Of a stretch of 64,000 bases of DNA, positions 47,382-59,042 are shown one piece after another. Every line of letters starts with the position of its first letter. Positions within the stretch are counted from its first letter, which is position 1. The stretch spans positions 2,675,225-2,739,224 of the forward strand of contig FJOG01000001.1 of the NCBI GenBank assembly GCA_900073065.1, in the 5' to 3' direction. The notes below the pieces were generated by a model, which had not been told where the DNA came from, made no database searches, and was given only the letters and a program-made list of their open reading frames with translations. The DNA is from Phialocephala subalpina (lineage: Eukaryota; Ascomycota; Leotiomycetes; Helotiales; Mollisiaceae). The translations under genes and the position numbers were made by a program.

Positions 47382-50300
47382 TTACACAGTGGCTGTAGCT
47401 TCCGGTGCTGGAGTGGTAATTGCTGGAGTTGGAGCGGTATCCGATTCAAAGCTTGGAAGAGATTCCATCTCTGACACAGGCACCCTCTTGACAAGTTTGA
47501 GACTCAGTAACCTCTCGTAAACATCGATGTGCGCAATATCAACCTCGAACACGTCGCCAATTTCGATATCTTCCGGCTTCACATCATCCGGAATGGCCAT
47601 TTGGCCACCAACAAGATAGCTTGGTAGCACACCTCCAACTTTTTTGGTGACTGGATTGATACTTCTTGCGTAGAAGATCAAAGGAGACGGCACTTTGTCC
47701 TCACCATATTTCCAGGCTCGGACTAGGTATCTCAAAGTCCATTCTCGGTTTGCTCTAGTCGTTCCCTGCTTGATGAATTTCTCTCGCTCAGCTATACGAG
47801 GTAGCATAGTCTCGATCCGAGCTCTGCTGTATGGTAGGAAGTCGTCCCGGGTATTTCCAACCAGCGACGTTCCCAGACGTGCCTCTTCTCGCAACGCTCC
47901 CTCAATTTGCCACTGATTAAGCAAGTCACCGAAGCGACGAAGAGGGCTTGTAATTTGCATAACCATGTCAGAACCTATACCTAAATGTGGCCCAGGTACC
48001 GTGGATGGTTGGGTTTTGCCGATAAGGCGGAGGTACTGCATGGCAACCTCAAGGTTGGGGTGGCCATTCTCATCTCGTGATGGGTGCACATGTTCATGGT
48101 AGAACTGGAGAGGATCTTCTTTGGCTGGGTTGAACGGTGATATCCGGAAAATGGCTGGTATGCCTCGAGCATGACACCAACGTGCGGCTGCCTCGGAAGT
48201 AAGTAGCATCATAGCAGCTACAACTGATTTGGCACCTTTGTCGGCAAGGTCAACTCCTCGTTCATTGACAGGAGGAATAGAGATTCGAATGGTTGGATCT
48301 CCATGATAGCGAGCACCCCAGGAGGTCGGTTTGACCCATGGAGCGCCCCCGAAAGAAGTAGAAGCCTCGACATTCGGGGCCCAGGTCTGCAAGGAACCTT
48401 TCGACTGGTGAACTTTTACTCGAGCATTGCTCAATTTGTGCATTAGCTTGAGGTCGTGCAAATGCTTCTTTGACAATTCATGTCTTTGGAGAGTTCGTCG
48501 AGGTCGATTGTTCGAAGGCTCGAATGTATGCTCTCCTACCTTACGGTGCCCGATCTCTGGACGAGGGCTATCGTACATGGCCTCGTATAGAGTGTCTGGG
48601 GTCACATAAATAACGTTATTGACCACACCCGGTGTGATATTGATGTCCAATATATCGCCCGTCGTGTTCACCTTGGTACTGTATGTCAAGCAGCGCGATC
48701 TGGGAGACAGACTGAGCCGGTTCTGGGTCCACTCCGGATGTAACATTGGTACCATGCGATCTGGAAGGTATATAGACATAGTGAGTAATTCTGCATACTG
48801 TGCTGCAGGGCTATGAGGTTCAAGATGAGCAGCTGGATCTGCTATATGCACGTGCACCCAAAGTTCGTCTGGATTATCAGTCGACTCAATAGAAATTCCA
48901 TCATCTATCTCATGAGCTGAATCATCATCGATGCAGTAGACTTCCAGTTCCTTCCAATCTTTTCGCAGGTGGCCCATACGATCACTAGTAGCGCCGAGTG
49001 TCGAGTTGAGACGGTTGTCAAACCTCTGGCTAGTATATGGCAGTCTCAATTCAAAGGACGATTGAGTCTCCCATGGTGGTATGACACCCAGTTCCATCAA
49101 ACATGTGAACGCAGTAGTTCTATCAAGAGGAAGATTGTCGTATCTTCCGATAGAGCGCAAAATGCTTGAGCCTATTCCATTGAAGGCAGAATGTCCACCA
49201 AAGCTCTTCAAACAAGCCCAAGATTCGAGGAAGTAGAGCCACTCTCTGTCAACGTCCGAGAACGTCGAAATAACTTCTCCGATCCTAATATTCCGTCCTC
49301 TAGGAGGTGGGGTTTTGGAAGGCCCAAGGGTTCCATATGGGGTAAAGTCCCGAAGTCTGCGACTATCGTCGATGAGTTGACGAGCTTTGTGGATGAACTT
49401 GTTGAAACCTTGAATCGCCGTATTTTTCTTCTTTGAATTTGAGCTGGCTTCGCTTGATATACCGGCAGTGCGATTGATGCGAACTTTCTCGGCGATTTGC
49501 TTCAAACTTTCAACCTCCCTTAGAGAGTTGATCTCGTACTCACTCTCGCCACGCATAACCTGCTTGGGTGTAGGACGAAATCCAATATCATCTTGCAACA
49601 TGGTACGATGCAGAGCATATAGCGCAGGTTGTGAGAAATTTCCATTCTCCATTTTAGGTAAAATGTCGCTCAAGAGCTTGTTGGCAATTTGCTGGAGTGT
49701 AGCATAGGTAAACTTGGTCGGGTGTGCAACAAGGCTATGGGCATTGTCCATCTGCACTGCAGCAATTTGATATGCTTTATCTGCCTCCCCCAAAACTCTA
49801 TCATTTTCTGAATGAGTGGCTTTCCAATGTTTCTTGGAACTTGGAAGCTGATGTCGTGTAATTTATCAGCCATTTCCACTGTAACATCTCCTGAGGGGAG
49901 GTATGGTTTGACTTCTTCAACTGCTTCGGCTTCGACAAAGTTCGGGACGTGGAACTTGACAATCTCTGCGGCCTTATGGAGCCAACGACCGCTCATGGTA
50001 TAGAATTGACCTTGTGCATCGAATTCCTGGATAAAAATAGCCAGTTCCCGCCGACGGCTCCCAGCAGACACTATCTCAACCATGTCGCCAGGAAGTAAGA
50101 AGTTTCGCCGGAGGCCAACATCAACCAAGTCATAGTCATAGGTCGCATTGCCATCTCCGTCCCCCGCGTCGTCCTCTTCCTTCTCCAGGTTCTCTACATA
50201 GAAGTCGCTCGTGGAATTAATGCCGGTATTGAGGACTTGTCCTGGCTCTGGTTTGCCGTATATTTCCTGCATTGGATTCAAGGAAATCGCATTGTCAAGT

Positions 50301-50660
50301 TCCCACTGCCGCAATCGCTCTCGAATATTGGACTTGAAATTGTCGGGTTTAGTCGACAAGTAACGGGCGGGATCTTGAGGATCTTTAGGTATATTGGTGG
50401 CGGGTTCTATTATTGCATGAGACTATGAATGTTAGTAATCGATTGGAAGGTGGAGAAGTTGAACATACTGCTTGCTTAGCATTGAATTGTCTTTGACCTG
50501 GCTTCAATGTCGCATCTCCTGAACGTGAAGGACGGGCTGCATTGCTGGCTCGACGAATGCCAGTATACGGTGTCCTTTGTTGAATTTTGGAGAGACATTG
50601 CCAGCAAACATAGTCCCTTGAGGCTTTCTCACGAAGCCTAAATGTAGAAGAGCGTAACAT
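47382..50660 (-). CDS. DSS1: Mitochondrial exoribonuclease of the RNB family (Dss1/CYT-4), about 1077 aa, one frame break
   Basis: Exon 1 50660-50469 starts MLRSSTFRLREKASRDYVCWQC, an Arg/Ser-rich mitochondrial targeting sequence. Exon 2 begins at 50422 (GTATGT donor, TACTAACATTCATAG acceptor). The RNB catalytic domain is present: IDDDSAHEIDDGISIE with its metal-binding Asp residues, and SPLRRFGDLLNQWQ near the C-terminus, then an S1-like end (IEIGDVFEVDIAHIDVYERLLSLK). This matches Neurospora CYT-4 and yeast Dss1, the 3'-5' RNase of the mitochondrial degradosome. The frame breaks at a run of five C at 49787-49791: upstream reads IGKPLIQKMIEFWG and downstream EADKAYQIAAVQMDNAHS in another frame; one extra C would restore continuity. 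No intron explains it. A sequencing error in an expected housekeeping gene is most likely. It is divergent from the molybdopterin synthase small-subunit gene. Confidence 0.88.
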
Positions 50661-51074
50661 GTTCCTTGTGGTGGAGGAGGCACTTTGCAGTGCTTTCCAT
50701 GACACCCTCAAAAAAAATATCGCCAGTAGACGCGATGGCAAAGGATCGTGACGCTTTTGGTCCGTGCACCAGCTGGCGCATTTTTCCTCCAAAACTTCCG
50801 AGCTTCCCAACTTTGCAACCCTCGCCCGTACCGTATTGTACAAACTCAGTCCATCTTGGTATGTTATCTCCAGGCTCTCATTTCCCCCTACCAATCTTCT
50901 GTGATGAACAAATATAGCATGTATTACCTGAATCTACCAGTTTTCTGGTCTGATATGTGGTCTACACCAAGATCTCTGAGTCTCTTTACCAACCCTCCGC
51001 CGCTTCTGCAAACACTTCACAACTTTAAAGGCTAACAATGCGCAAGAACGTCTAGTACTCCCAGAGGCCTCGAA
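50661..51074. promoter_or_regulatory. Shared upstream region of DSS1-like and MoaD-like genes, with a tiny upstream frame
   Basis: 414 bp between divergent start codons. A five-codon frame (ATG at 51038, stop TAG at 51053-51055) sits 20 nt before the MoaD-like start and could lower its translation if it lies in the leader. No other gene seen. Confidence 0.5.
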
Positions 51075-51359
51075 ATGGGGACCTCGAAAGCTCCTCCGGG
51101 CCATTTCACGATCTTATACTTCGCATCTGCAAGCTCATACACGTCGAAAGATACCGAAGCTTTACCTGCACCTCTCCCACTCGCGAAATTATTCGAGACG
51201 CTCGACGAGAAATATGGTGGCATGAAAGCGAAGGTTCTTGAGAGTTGTCTTGTTACGGTCAATTTGGAATATGTCGATATACCTGAAAATGGTGAAGACG
51301 GACCTATCATAAATGAGGGCGACGAGATTGCGATCATTCCGCCGGTGAGCTCGGGATGA
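51075..51359 (+). CDS. cnxG: Molybdopterin synthase sulfur-carrier (small) subunit, MoaD/CnxG-like, 94 aa
   Basis: One exon of 95 codons. The ubiquitin-like MoaD fold is recognisable: FTILYFASASSYTS strand at the start, PLAKLFETLDEKYGGMKAKVL helix, LVTVNLEYVDIPENGEDGPII and the C-terminal GDEIAIIPPVSSG. The C-terminal Gly is adenylated and then carries the thiocarboxylate sulfur for making molybdopterin from precursor Z; the large subunit (MoaE/CnxH) is not in the window. The end is Ser-Gly rather than the Gly-Gly typical of bacterial MoaD; the final Gly that carries sulfur is kept. Length is normal for the family. Confidence 0.88.
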   Translation: MGTSKAPPGHFTILYFASASSYTSKDTEALPAPLPLAKLFETLDEKYGGMKAKVLESCLVTVNLEYVDIPENGEDGPIINEGDEIAIIPPVSSG

Positions 51360-51647
51360 TATTGTGATTGAGCTTCAGATCGTTATTTGCAAGGCTATCA
51401 TGAAAGGTAATCATGCCTGCGCTGAAATCTACGCTATATATTGCGCGCCAGACTACACCGAGACCCAGATATCCTCCCGAGGAGTGAATGGAAGCAACCC
51501 AGGCGAGAGTCTGATAGAACTATATCATGTATTCGGGTTGAGGCTTCAGCACGCGATTCTCCACAAGGTTTCGAAGGACAACGATTAGGAAACAAAGGAA
51601 TGCATTCCAAAGAGATACTGCTTGTCATACTTCCAACGACCTTCTAA

Positions 51648-52524
51648 TCAGCCGCCGTTCTCACCATCACCAAGCAACGATGCTCTCTCTCCATCTTCCA
51701 CAACTCCATTCGTCCTCCCTCTTGCACCTCTCTTCCTCCCACGAGCATCCCTCAATCCCACCCTCCACCTCCAAAACCTCCACCAACCTCTATTTCTCTC
51801 CTCCCTATTCCACAGCACACATTTCCTAATACCGAATCCGATCGCTACAAGGATACTAACAACCAAAAGCGTTGAAATCACCGCAACGATAACAGATAAA
51901 AAGGTGATGGTAGAGACGTAGCAACCGAGGGGTTTGGTGCGGAGTTCCCAGCGCTCGTACCAGAGGGGACAGATGTTTGGGTTGTGGAAGGGTGCAAAGA
52001 GCGGAGGATGCGTCGGGTTGGGTATGCATGTTTGTGACTTGGTAGTGTTAGTTTTGCTTCCAATCTCGGAACAGCATCTTCTCCTGGATGTCATGAGGCG
52101 AGACTGGTAGGAGGAAAGGATACAGAGGAGAGGGGAATAGATAGAACGACATGAAATCAAGAGAAGAACATACACCAGGACACCAACTACACCCCACGCT
52201 TGCTCCGCCATCATCCGCTCTCATCCATCCTGTATTCAAACAACTCGAACAATCCTGTTTACTCCAACATATCCTCAACATATCATCATAAGCCTCTGTC
52301 CTGTTTCTCTGCTCTTGTACCCCTCCTTTCCCCACTTTGCTATCCTCATCGAACGTGATCCCATCTTCCCCAATATCAACAAGACCATTCCTCGCCTTCC
52401 ACTCCCCAATAGCAGTCTCAACCCCTAGATCTGTCTTCAGAGTCCTTTTCTCCAAACCGGAGCTTTGATCTCGACATCTCAACCTGAACCACATCTTTTC
52501 CCAAGGTCCCCAATCAGTCAATGA
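51648..52524 (-). CDS. PSI-like domain single-pass membrane protein, N-terminal exon unresolved
   Basis: Two exons are clear: 52524-52174 and 52037-51648, with a 136-nt intron (GTATGT donor; ACTAAC branch close to the CCAAG acceptor). After splicing, a Cys-rich PSI-like domain appears: CWSKQDCSSCLNTG, CSWCPG then SQTCIPN, ending NICPLWYERWELR. A membrane span follows (YVSTITFLSVIVAVISTLLV and on to IGFG), then a very basic Trp/Arg-rich cytosolic tail. PSI domains are disulfide-rich extracellular modules. No ATG fits the first visible exon, and an acceptor-like GATAG precedes 52524, so an upstream exon with the signal peptide must exist (probably within 52525-52800) but I could not place it. 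Function unknown. Confidence 0.65.
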
Positions 52525-53184
52525 CTATCAACCTCAAGATCAATTTGATATCAGCTGATCAGCCCAGCCTCCTCAATCTTCACAGCCCAAGACACTATTA
52601 TCTTCCCGCGTAATATCCCGAGACAAGACAACAATTATGCGTAAATGACAACAATGTTCCGAAATGACATGCCGTGAATAAAAAGAAGAATGGTGGGAGA
52701 AGAAACGAAGATAGACAGAAGCAGCTGTGTTGAGGCTGGAGCTCAAAGTCTTGGCAAGTCGCGGCCGCGTGGATCGCACGTGGTGGCTACTCTTCAACAC
52801 AGCTGCAGAAACAGAGTTACAGAGTTATGAGCATTGAGATTTATGTCACGACGAGAACCACATGCACAATACACAGATATATTTTATGTAAGACTTCGTA
52901 TTCACAACCTTCTAGACTCAACGAATCATTAAAAAGGACTATTACAAACAAAACGCAGGAACCATGACCTCCCTTCAATTCAAGAGGAAGTCTTCCGCCC
53001 TACGTGTCAGTAGCCATGCAAACCAGCGTATTGAAATGCTAAAGTCAAGCACTAAACCATCGTATCATCCCAGGCAATCATGTGATCCATGCAAAGTAAG
53101 GTAATACAGAATTGCAAAACCCCAACAGCACAACCAGCCAGCCCTTACGTCCATATTCATCCCGTACCAATGCCAATTGTACAT
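52525..53184. other. Region between PSI-like protein gene and UGP1
   Basis: It should hold the missing first exon and promoter of the PSI-like gene (left) and the UGP1 3' UTR (right). No further gene seen. Confidence 0.4.
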
Positions 53185-55805
53185 CTAATGCTCCAACAGT
53201 CTCAATGATCCTTGAACCACAACGTTCTCGAGGATGGATCCGGGAGGAATGTCGATAGTGCTGCCTTCTGTAGCGACAATAATGACCGTGCCCTTAAGAG
53301 TGACGCCTCGGCCGAGGTTGACAGCTCCGGTGATGGTCAAATGGTCGAGCTCGATAATCTTGGGGATGCTGCTGATGCGCTTTTGGAAGTCGGAGACCTT
53401 CTTGAAGTCGTTGCCAAGCTTGATAAGAGGAGCTGGGCCAAAACGGTTGGGGTCAATCGCGAGTTGGCCGTGCTTCAATGAGTACAAGTCTGACTTGACG
53501 AGCATCAGATCAGAGCAGGTCTTGACTGGCAAAAAACGTCTTCGGGGAACGTTAACACCGTGGGCGTTCTTGAAATGACGGATGGCAGCACCAACAGCGG
53601 TCTCAAGTTGGACAATCGAGACGTCAGATTCGCCCTTCTTGTCAGCTGGGACAGACTTGTTGTTGGGAATGATTTCCATCTCAAGCTCATTGTTCTCGAC
53701 AATTCGCTTGACAGCCTTCAAGTTCAACCAGATGTTGTTGGTGTTGAAGTACTTGAACTTCTTGATCGACTTGAACTCGTTGGTGTGCTCCTTGGGAACT
53801 TGAGCGATTTCAAGAAGACGAACGGATCCCTCGTAATCGATGATGGTACCACCCTTGACATCAGCCTTGGTCTTGTCGGTCAACTCCATGATGTACTCGG
53901 CCTCGGTCTCAACCATGTGTTGCAGAATTCGGAGATCAACAACAGCACCCAAGTTATCAACGTTGGAAAGGAAAAGAATCTCAACGCCTCGCTCAATGAG
54001 CTTGTCGAGAATACCGGAATTGTAAAGAGACTCGAAGACATCTCCGTGTCCGGGTGGGTACCAGTCAGAAATAGGAGAATTGAATGACTTTGGTGCTGGG
54101 AGGAGCGAATCCTTTAAGATTCTGGGATATCTTGACTGGTTGAAGGTCAGGATGTCGATGTTATGTCCCTCGTACTTCTTAATGATGTTTGAGGTGTCGG
54201 CATCGGTGTTGAATGAGTTCATCAGAACAAATGGAACGTTAACGTCATATGTTCGGTTGAGATACTCGATTTGTCGGACGGAGAGATCAAGGAAGGACAT
54301 GCCATCTCGGACCTCAATAACCGACTTTGGACCAACGCAACCCATGGATGTACCAAGACCACCGTTGAGCTTGAGAACAGCGAGCTTGTTGAGGAAACCA
54401 ACAGACTCCGAGTTGGCGAGCTCATTGTAGTCAACAACTTGGCCCTGTGCTGGTGGTGCAATACGGTCCCAATCCCTAATCGCTATTAGCCCAAATCCTC
54501 GTTGTGTTCCCAAAATCGATGCTTACAGTGTGTTGCCCTTCGCTTTGTCGTTCAAGTATCTTCGGAAGAGAGCAAAGAAGTTGTCCATCTCAGTCTCAAA
54601 GAGCTGCCAACTGTTAGTTATACGCCTATTGTTCGTAGAACGAGTAAACATACCTTCTTCTGAGCGGGATCCTCGACGGTATCTGCGAGGTTATTGAGGG
54701 CATTTCGCATCTGACTAGCAGCTACAGATGTGGATGTGTTTTCGAAAGCCTTATCATTATCAGCACTCATTAGCTTTGCGAGTTCTGCAAGGTTTAGATC
54801 CGTAGCAAGAGGGATAGTGGGAGCTTGAGGTTGCATGGCGGCTGCTTGTGGAGCCATAGTGAGTGAGGATGGGCAAGACCGAATCTCAGTTCCAGGAAGT
54901 GAGGTAGGAAATCCAATTTGGGAAAGCAATTGATATCTTTCAAAGTACTGAATTCTAGAACCTCCTAGGGACCGAATTGGAATGAGAGGAAGCGAGAGAG
55001 ATCCTGCCGAGGCTTTGTTTCTAGGAGAGAGCGATTGACGAGGAGGTGATAAAGAATGAAATCCAGGAAGTAGATCGAATGCCCCAAAGAAGGTGGGCGA
55101 GCCTCTGCGCAGAGTTGCCGCAGGATGCTCCAGAAACTCTTCAACTGAAGGACCGTGTCCGGAAGAGACAGCAGGATGGTCGAAGGCAGGATGAATGTTG
55201 CTGTTGCCAGGCACATCAAAGCAAGGCCAAAACTTAATACCTGAGAAAACAGTATCTTTGGAAGGAGCGTGCAATGCGGTTTCCGGGTCTTCCTCGTTCG
55301 AATCCGGCAGGTACTCGACGTCGTGGGCGCAGTGGGGAGGAAGGAACAAGGTATACCGCCGGATCTTGACTCTGTGATCCAATTCCTCAGGACGGCGTGC
55401 TTGTTTCTCCTCGAGAGACTTTGCTTCCACCATTTTGAACGCAGCGAAAACCGCGTCCAAGATGGGCCCCGCGTAGTCGTCGTAGCGGAGTCGTCGATGA
55501 TTTCCATGGTTTTATTCGGAAGATCGTAGGCAAGCAAAGAGCCATATCCTCACTTTCATTGAGAAACGGGTGTAGACAATCCAGTAAATTTTTGAGCTCT
55601 TCCTAGGCGAGGTCCTTTGGCGGTATTCCTAGCTCAAGCTCGCCACGCATTCTCCTGGACCACAAAGAAAAACTCTGCCACTCACCATATGCGATTGTGT
55701 CTTGCCATGGTGTTTTCTAGCGAATTCGGCCGCATCGCCATTGTTGCTGCCACCAAGGGCAGACTTAGCAGCGCTCTTCAAGTGTGAAGGAATTGCAGAG
55801 GCCAT
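53185..55805 (-). CDS. UGP1: UTP-glucose-1-phosphate uridylyltransferase, 527 aa
   Basis: Four exons: 55805-55686, 54749-54654, 54603-54527 and 54475-53185, phases consistent. The protein makes UDP-glucose from UTP and glucose-1-phosphate, the donor for cell-wall glucan, glycogen and trehalose, in the cytosol. The N-terminus reads [15 protein letters not shown] ... HHGKTQSHM then [18 protein letters not shown], as in other filamentous fungi. The nucleotide-binding loop [16 protein letters not shown] starts at about 134; [11 protein letters not shown] and the substrate Lys region [11 protein letters not shown] are present; the C-terminus is the left-handed beta-helix with repeated hydrophobic rungs ([20 protein letters not shown]) for oligomer formation. 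Length is normal. Intron 1 is 936 nt, unusually long for this window, and contains a second possible start (ATG 54857) in frame with exon 2. Confidence 0.95.
54750..54857 (-). other. Possible alternative first exon of UGP1 inside intron 1
   Basis: From ATG 54857 the frame reads [20 protein letters not shown] ... LMSADNDK and runs without a stop straight into exon 2 (AFENTS). It would replace the first 40 residues by 36 others. The frame stays open for some 200 codons upstream too, without a domain. Use as a real N-terminus is unproven. Confidence 0.4.
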
Positions 55806-57737
55806 TTTCGAATGTGTTAAGAATGTGTAGGAGCGGGAATTCGTGGAGGAGATACGAGGATAGCTTTTTCCTAGAAGGGGGGAATAGCTTGGTTAGCCGA
55901 TACTCGACGATCGTAGTTGAGATTGACGTAATGACAGCAAGGAGTGGCAGACGCGGTTGTCATGCATGCAGGAAGGACTCACCAACAGCTGGATCAGGGA
56001 CAGACAATTGCACAGGAACAACAACGTGGAGAGTGTGTCGAGCGCAGAGGTTGTTTATGTATCCTCTGTTGCTATTCCTAGCTCATGGAAATTATATGTC
56101 TCGAAGAGTCGAAGACCACAATTCGGCTAGGGTGGCGCGCCGACAGACAAGGATGTTTCAATAATTTATGAGGGACGCCCACCAAGCTTGGAACTTCCGC
56201 AGCACGAAAGAGAACCGGCTCCCAACCCTACCAGCCAGCCAAACCAGCCATACCCAGCCATATCACAGTGGCAAATCGCTATCTCTATCGGCCAATCTTC
56301 CGGCGATTGTTGGGGATTGGGCAGTGATCAGAGCGCATTCCATATTAGAAAGCAACGCATTAGGAGAATCAGCAAGCAAAACTCTGCACTCCAGCTTTGC
56401 AGCCCGTTCCCCAGATGTGGTGGTGTGCAGCAGAAGAGCCAACAACAGCCAAGGACGTCTCCGGATGGCAGCAGGACGAACAACAGTAATCCACATTTCT
56501 GGCCTCTTTCCGTCCAGACTCGACCGTCACTCGCCAGGTCCACCAACACCTTCCACATCCAAGACCAAGACCACGTCGCCGCCAGGGAAACCCCACCGTC
56601 GCCCGGCCCACCAGTCCCATCTTCTCGAAAAGGGGGTGTTTGACGGCTGCAACAAGAGTAGTTTTGACCCACTGCCAACTCTAATTTCAGACCCGACATA
56701 TCGAGATACAAAAAAGCTCCTTCAGCCGCATGTCAAGCGCCTGCCATCAATGCGATTATTGTTTTTCATCAAAGCTTCAGCTATTCCTGGACCTTCCCGT
56801 TGGCACATCAGATACGCCACTGGCAATAGATAAAATGCTATGTTCCGCCCTGGGAAAACTCAACTGTGTTTCCTCTCTTTAGACGCCAGGAGAAGCCGAA
56901 CACTTTTCTTCAGGCGTCAAGCCGATACGCCACATCTTTATCTTGCTTTCTCATGCGGCTTCATCTGCGGCGTCTTCGTAAGCCAGAGGGACCCTAGGAG
57001 TTATGCACGTGGGGGTAAGCTTTCACAGAGCTGCCACCGCAAAGAGACCCTGGGAATCTCAACATTGGGAGATCAGCCGCTATGTCCCGAATTACCGTAG
57101 CCATTTCACGAAAGCAATATTTTGGCGGGACGAATCAACAGCAAGCGAGCTGATACTGTCATCGTTGCAGTTGCATGCAGAATCAAGCAAATGGTGTGAG
57201 GTTACACCTTGGATACGAAGTCAGCCTTGTGATTTTGTCGAAATTTTTCTTCATTTTCACATGTTTCTTTGCGCAGTGCACGTGATCATTATCACGTGAC
57301 GTCTGATTTTACAAAAATGGTAAGTATCCAGTTGCGTTTCTGTATACTGTGCCGCCGTTGGCTCCTCTGTGCCCCAGCAATGCTTTCTAGCACGGCACTT
57401 GAAAACTCCAAAGCAAGATCTCGCTTGAGACGGCGAACTAGCTTCTACATCTCGTTCCCTTCTCTGGAAAGCGTCCCGCTGCCCAATCCCACGCTAAGAT
57501 GACAGCCACAACTGGCAAAAGGGGACTGACCTCTCCTATTCGGTCGAAGAGCATCCCAAGTCTGCTGCGAAATATAGCTTATTCTGTATCTGTGCCATAC
57601 CACCTTGCAGGAGAAGGATGTCCCATCACAGCCCAGTTGTTTCTTGCGTCCTTTCATCTCATTATTTCTGTAATCTTCAGCTTCGGCGCGATTCTCTTCA
57701 GATAGCTACACCCAAACCCAGAAAGCTCTGCTTTGAG
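55806..57737. other. UGP1 upstream region and gene-poor stretch
   Basis: UGP1 promoter lies at the left. A 221-codon plus-strand frame (56168-56833) has no domain and is not called. At 57318-57326 an ATG is directly followed by a GTAAGT donor-like site, and short open stretches (57379-57504, 57499-57705) could be 5' exons of the ankyrin locus, but I could not join them in phase. Confidence 0.35.
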
Positions 57738-59042
57738 GAAATGCAATTGCACATGCTCGCGGCAAAATCACTACAGAGGAGTACCTTGATGGGATGCTCT
57801 GCCATCTGATAGGCGTACGGCACACCCAAGATACACCTTTGAAGCGAATCAGTTCGGATGGTCTAAATATGGCTATCCAAAGCTGTTTGTTCGAACCCAA
57901 TTTCAAGTATCTGAAAGGTATGTCTCTTCATCTCACATATGGTGTATCTTTCTCTTGTACATGCCAACGAACGCCGTCATTATCATCACAAGTTTCCTCC
58001 TCCTATTTATCGTCGAGTCAATTCTCAGGTCCGTCATCAGACGTCTCCCTAATCAAGCGCCTCCTCCTAATCTACTGGCACTCCAATCTCGACATCGAGC
58101 TCCTCGGCCCAAAGTCTTAACTGCCCTCCAACCGTTCTGCATATCAGACAAGATCCTCCTCGCTATGATCTGCATCTCGATAACTCGCCGCGACCTTGCA
58201 CTCCTGAAATATTGCTTCACCCTAACCGACCCCGACGCTGTGTTCTGGGCGGCTACTACTTCTCTGGTTCTGATTTCTGCAACGGCGATGCCAGATCCGA
58301 TTATTTGGGATGTGCTACTGGATAATGGGTGGAGTCGACCTTCTGGGCAGCATTGGGAAGCCGCTTCCACAGGCCTCACCATCCAAACCCTTCCCGGCGG
58401 CCAAACACACCAAGAATGGCTTTCGAGCTTGGCGCTCATCGCTATGAAAGATGCTCGACGAATCGACCTTTTGAACGTGCTGTTCAGTCATGGACTTCGA
58501 GTTTCGAACTCGCTACTGAATAAGGTAGCTGTTTCCGCCGATTCTGCGACATGAGATCGCTTTTGGAGAATTACGATGGTGAGGAGGGAGAGGTGAATGG
58601 GAGTAAGGCATTGCTTGTTGCTGCAGGTAGTAACCAACGAATATCGAGACTTTACTCGATTTCGGGTTTGATTATTGATTGGAAGGCACTGTCACCTTCT
58701 TCAGACAGGGACAATGAGAAGATCAAGGAGAAAGATACCCACAAAGAGACAGACAGGAAGCAACTTCATTCTCATCACGACAAGAAAAGGGGAGGAGAGA
58801 AGAAGAGTTCGAGATAGCACAGTCAAAGTAAGGACGAAAGGGGTGGCACAGCAGAGAGCAGGACAGCGCTCCACGTCGCGGCTGCTATGGGGAACTTGGA
58901 TGCCTTCAAAATGTTATCAAAGCATGGCGCGAGGACAGACATCAAGGATAGCCATGGACGGACGGCTGAGAGGACAGCATTAGAGAATGGGGGTGTGGAG
59001 ATCGCGGAATTGTTGAAGGTTATTGATTTTTCAAGGAGTTGA
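57738..59042 (+). pseudogene. Ankyrin-repeat protein gene, broken by two frameshifts and one stop
   Basis: From an acceptor-like TTTGAG at 57737 the reading is NAIAHARGKITTEEYLDGML ... FKYLK, then an in-phase intron 57918-58028 (GTATGT, TTCTCAG), then DVSLIKRLLLIYWHSNLDIE. At 58111-58113 (AAA) one base seems missing; the continuation VLTALQPFCISDKILLAMIC is in another frame. A second one-base break is at about 58549-58551, after which MRSLLENYDG ... SKALLVAAGS follows. TAG at 58815-58817 interrupts the Lys/His-rich linker, and the clearest ankyrin repeat comes after it: TALHVAAAMGNLDAFKMLSK, HGARTDIKDSHGRTA, ending with TGA at 59040-59042. Ankyrin repeats mediate protein contacts; no enzyme domain is seen. 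True decay or several sequence errors are both possible. The 5' end is unknown. Confidence 0.65.

Noticed and set aside
49190..50000. An intron that might explain the DSS1 frame break
   Set aside because: The nearest GT-AG candidate after the C5 run (gtgcag to ctccag) does not bring the two frames into phase and would remove conserved residues.
56168..56833. 221-codon plus-strand open frame upstream of UGP1
   Set aside because: No domain, low-complexity Ser/Pro/Arg composition and no splice context; it lies in the UGP1 upstream region.
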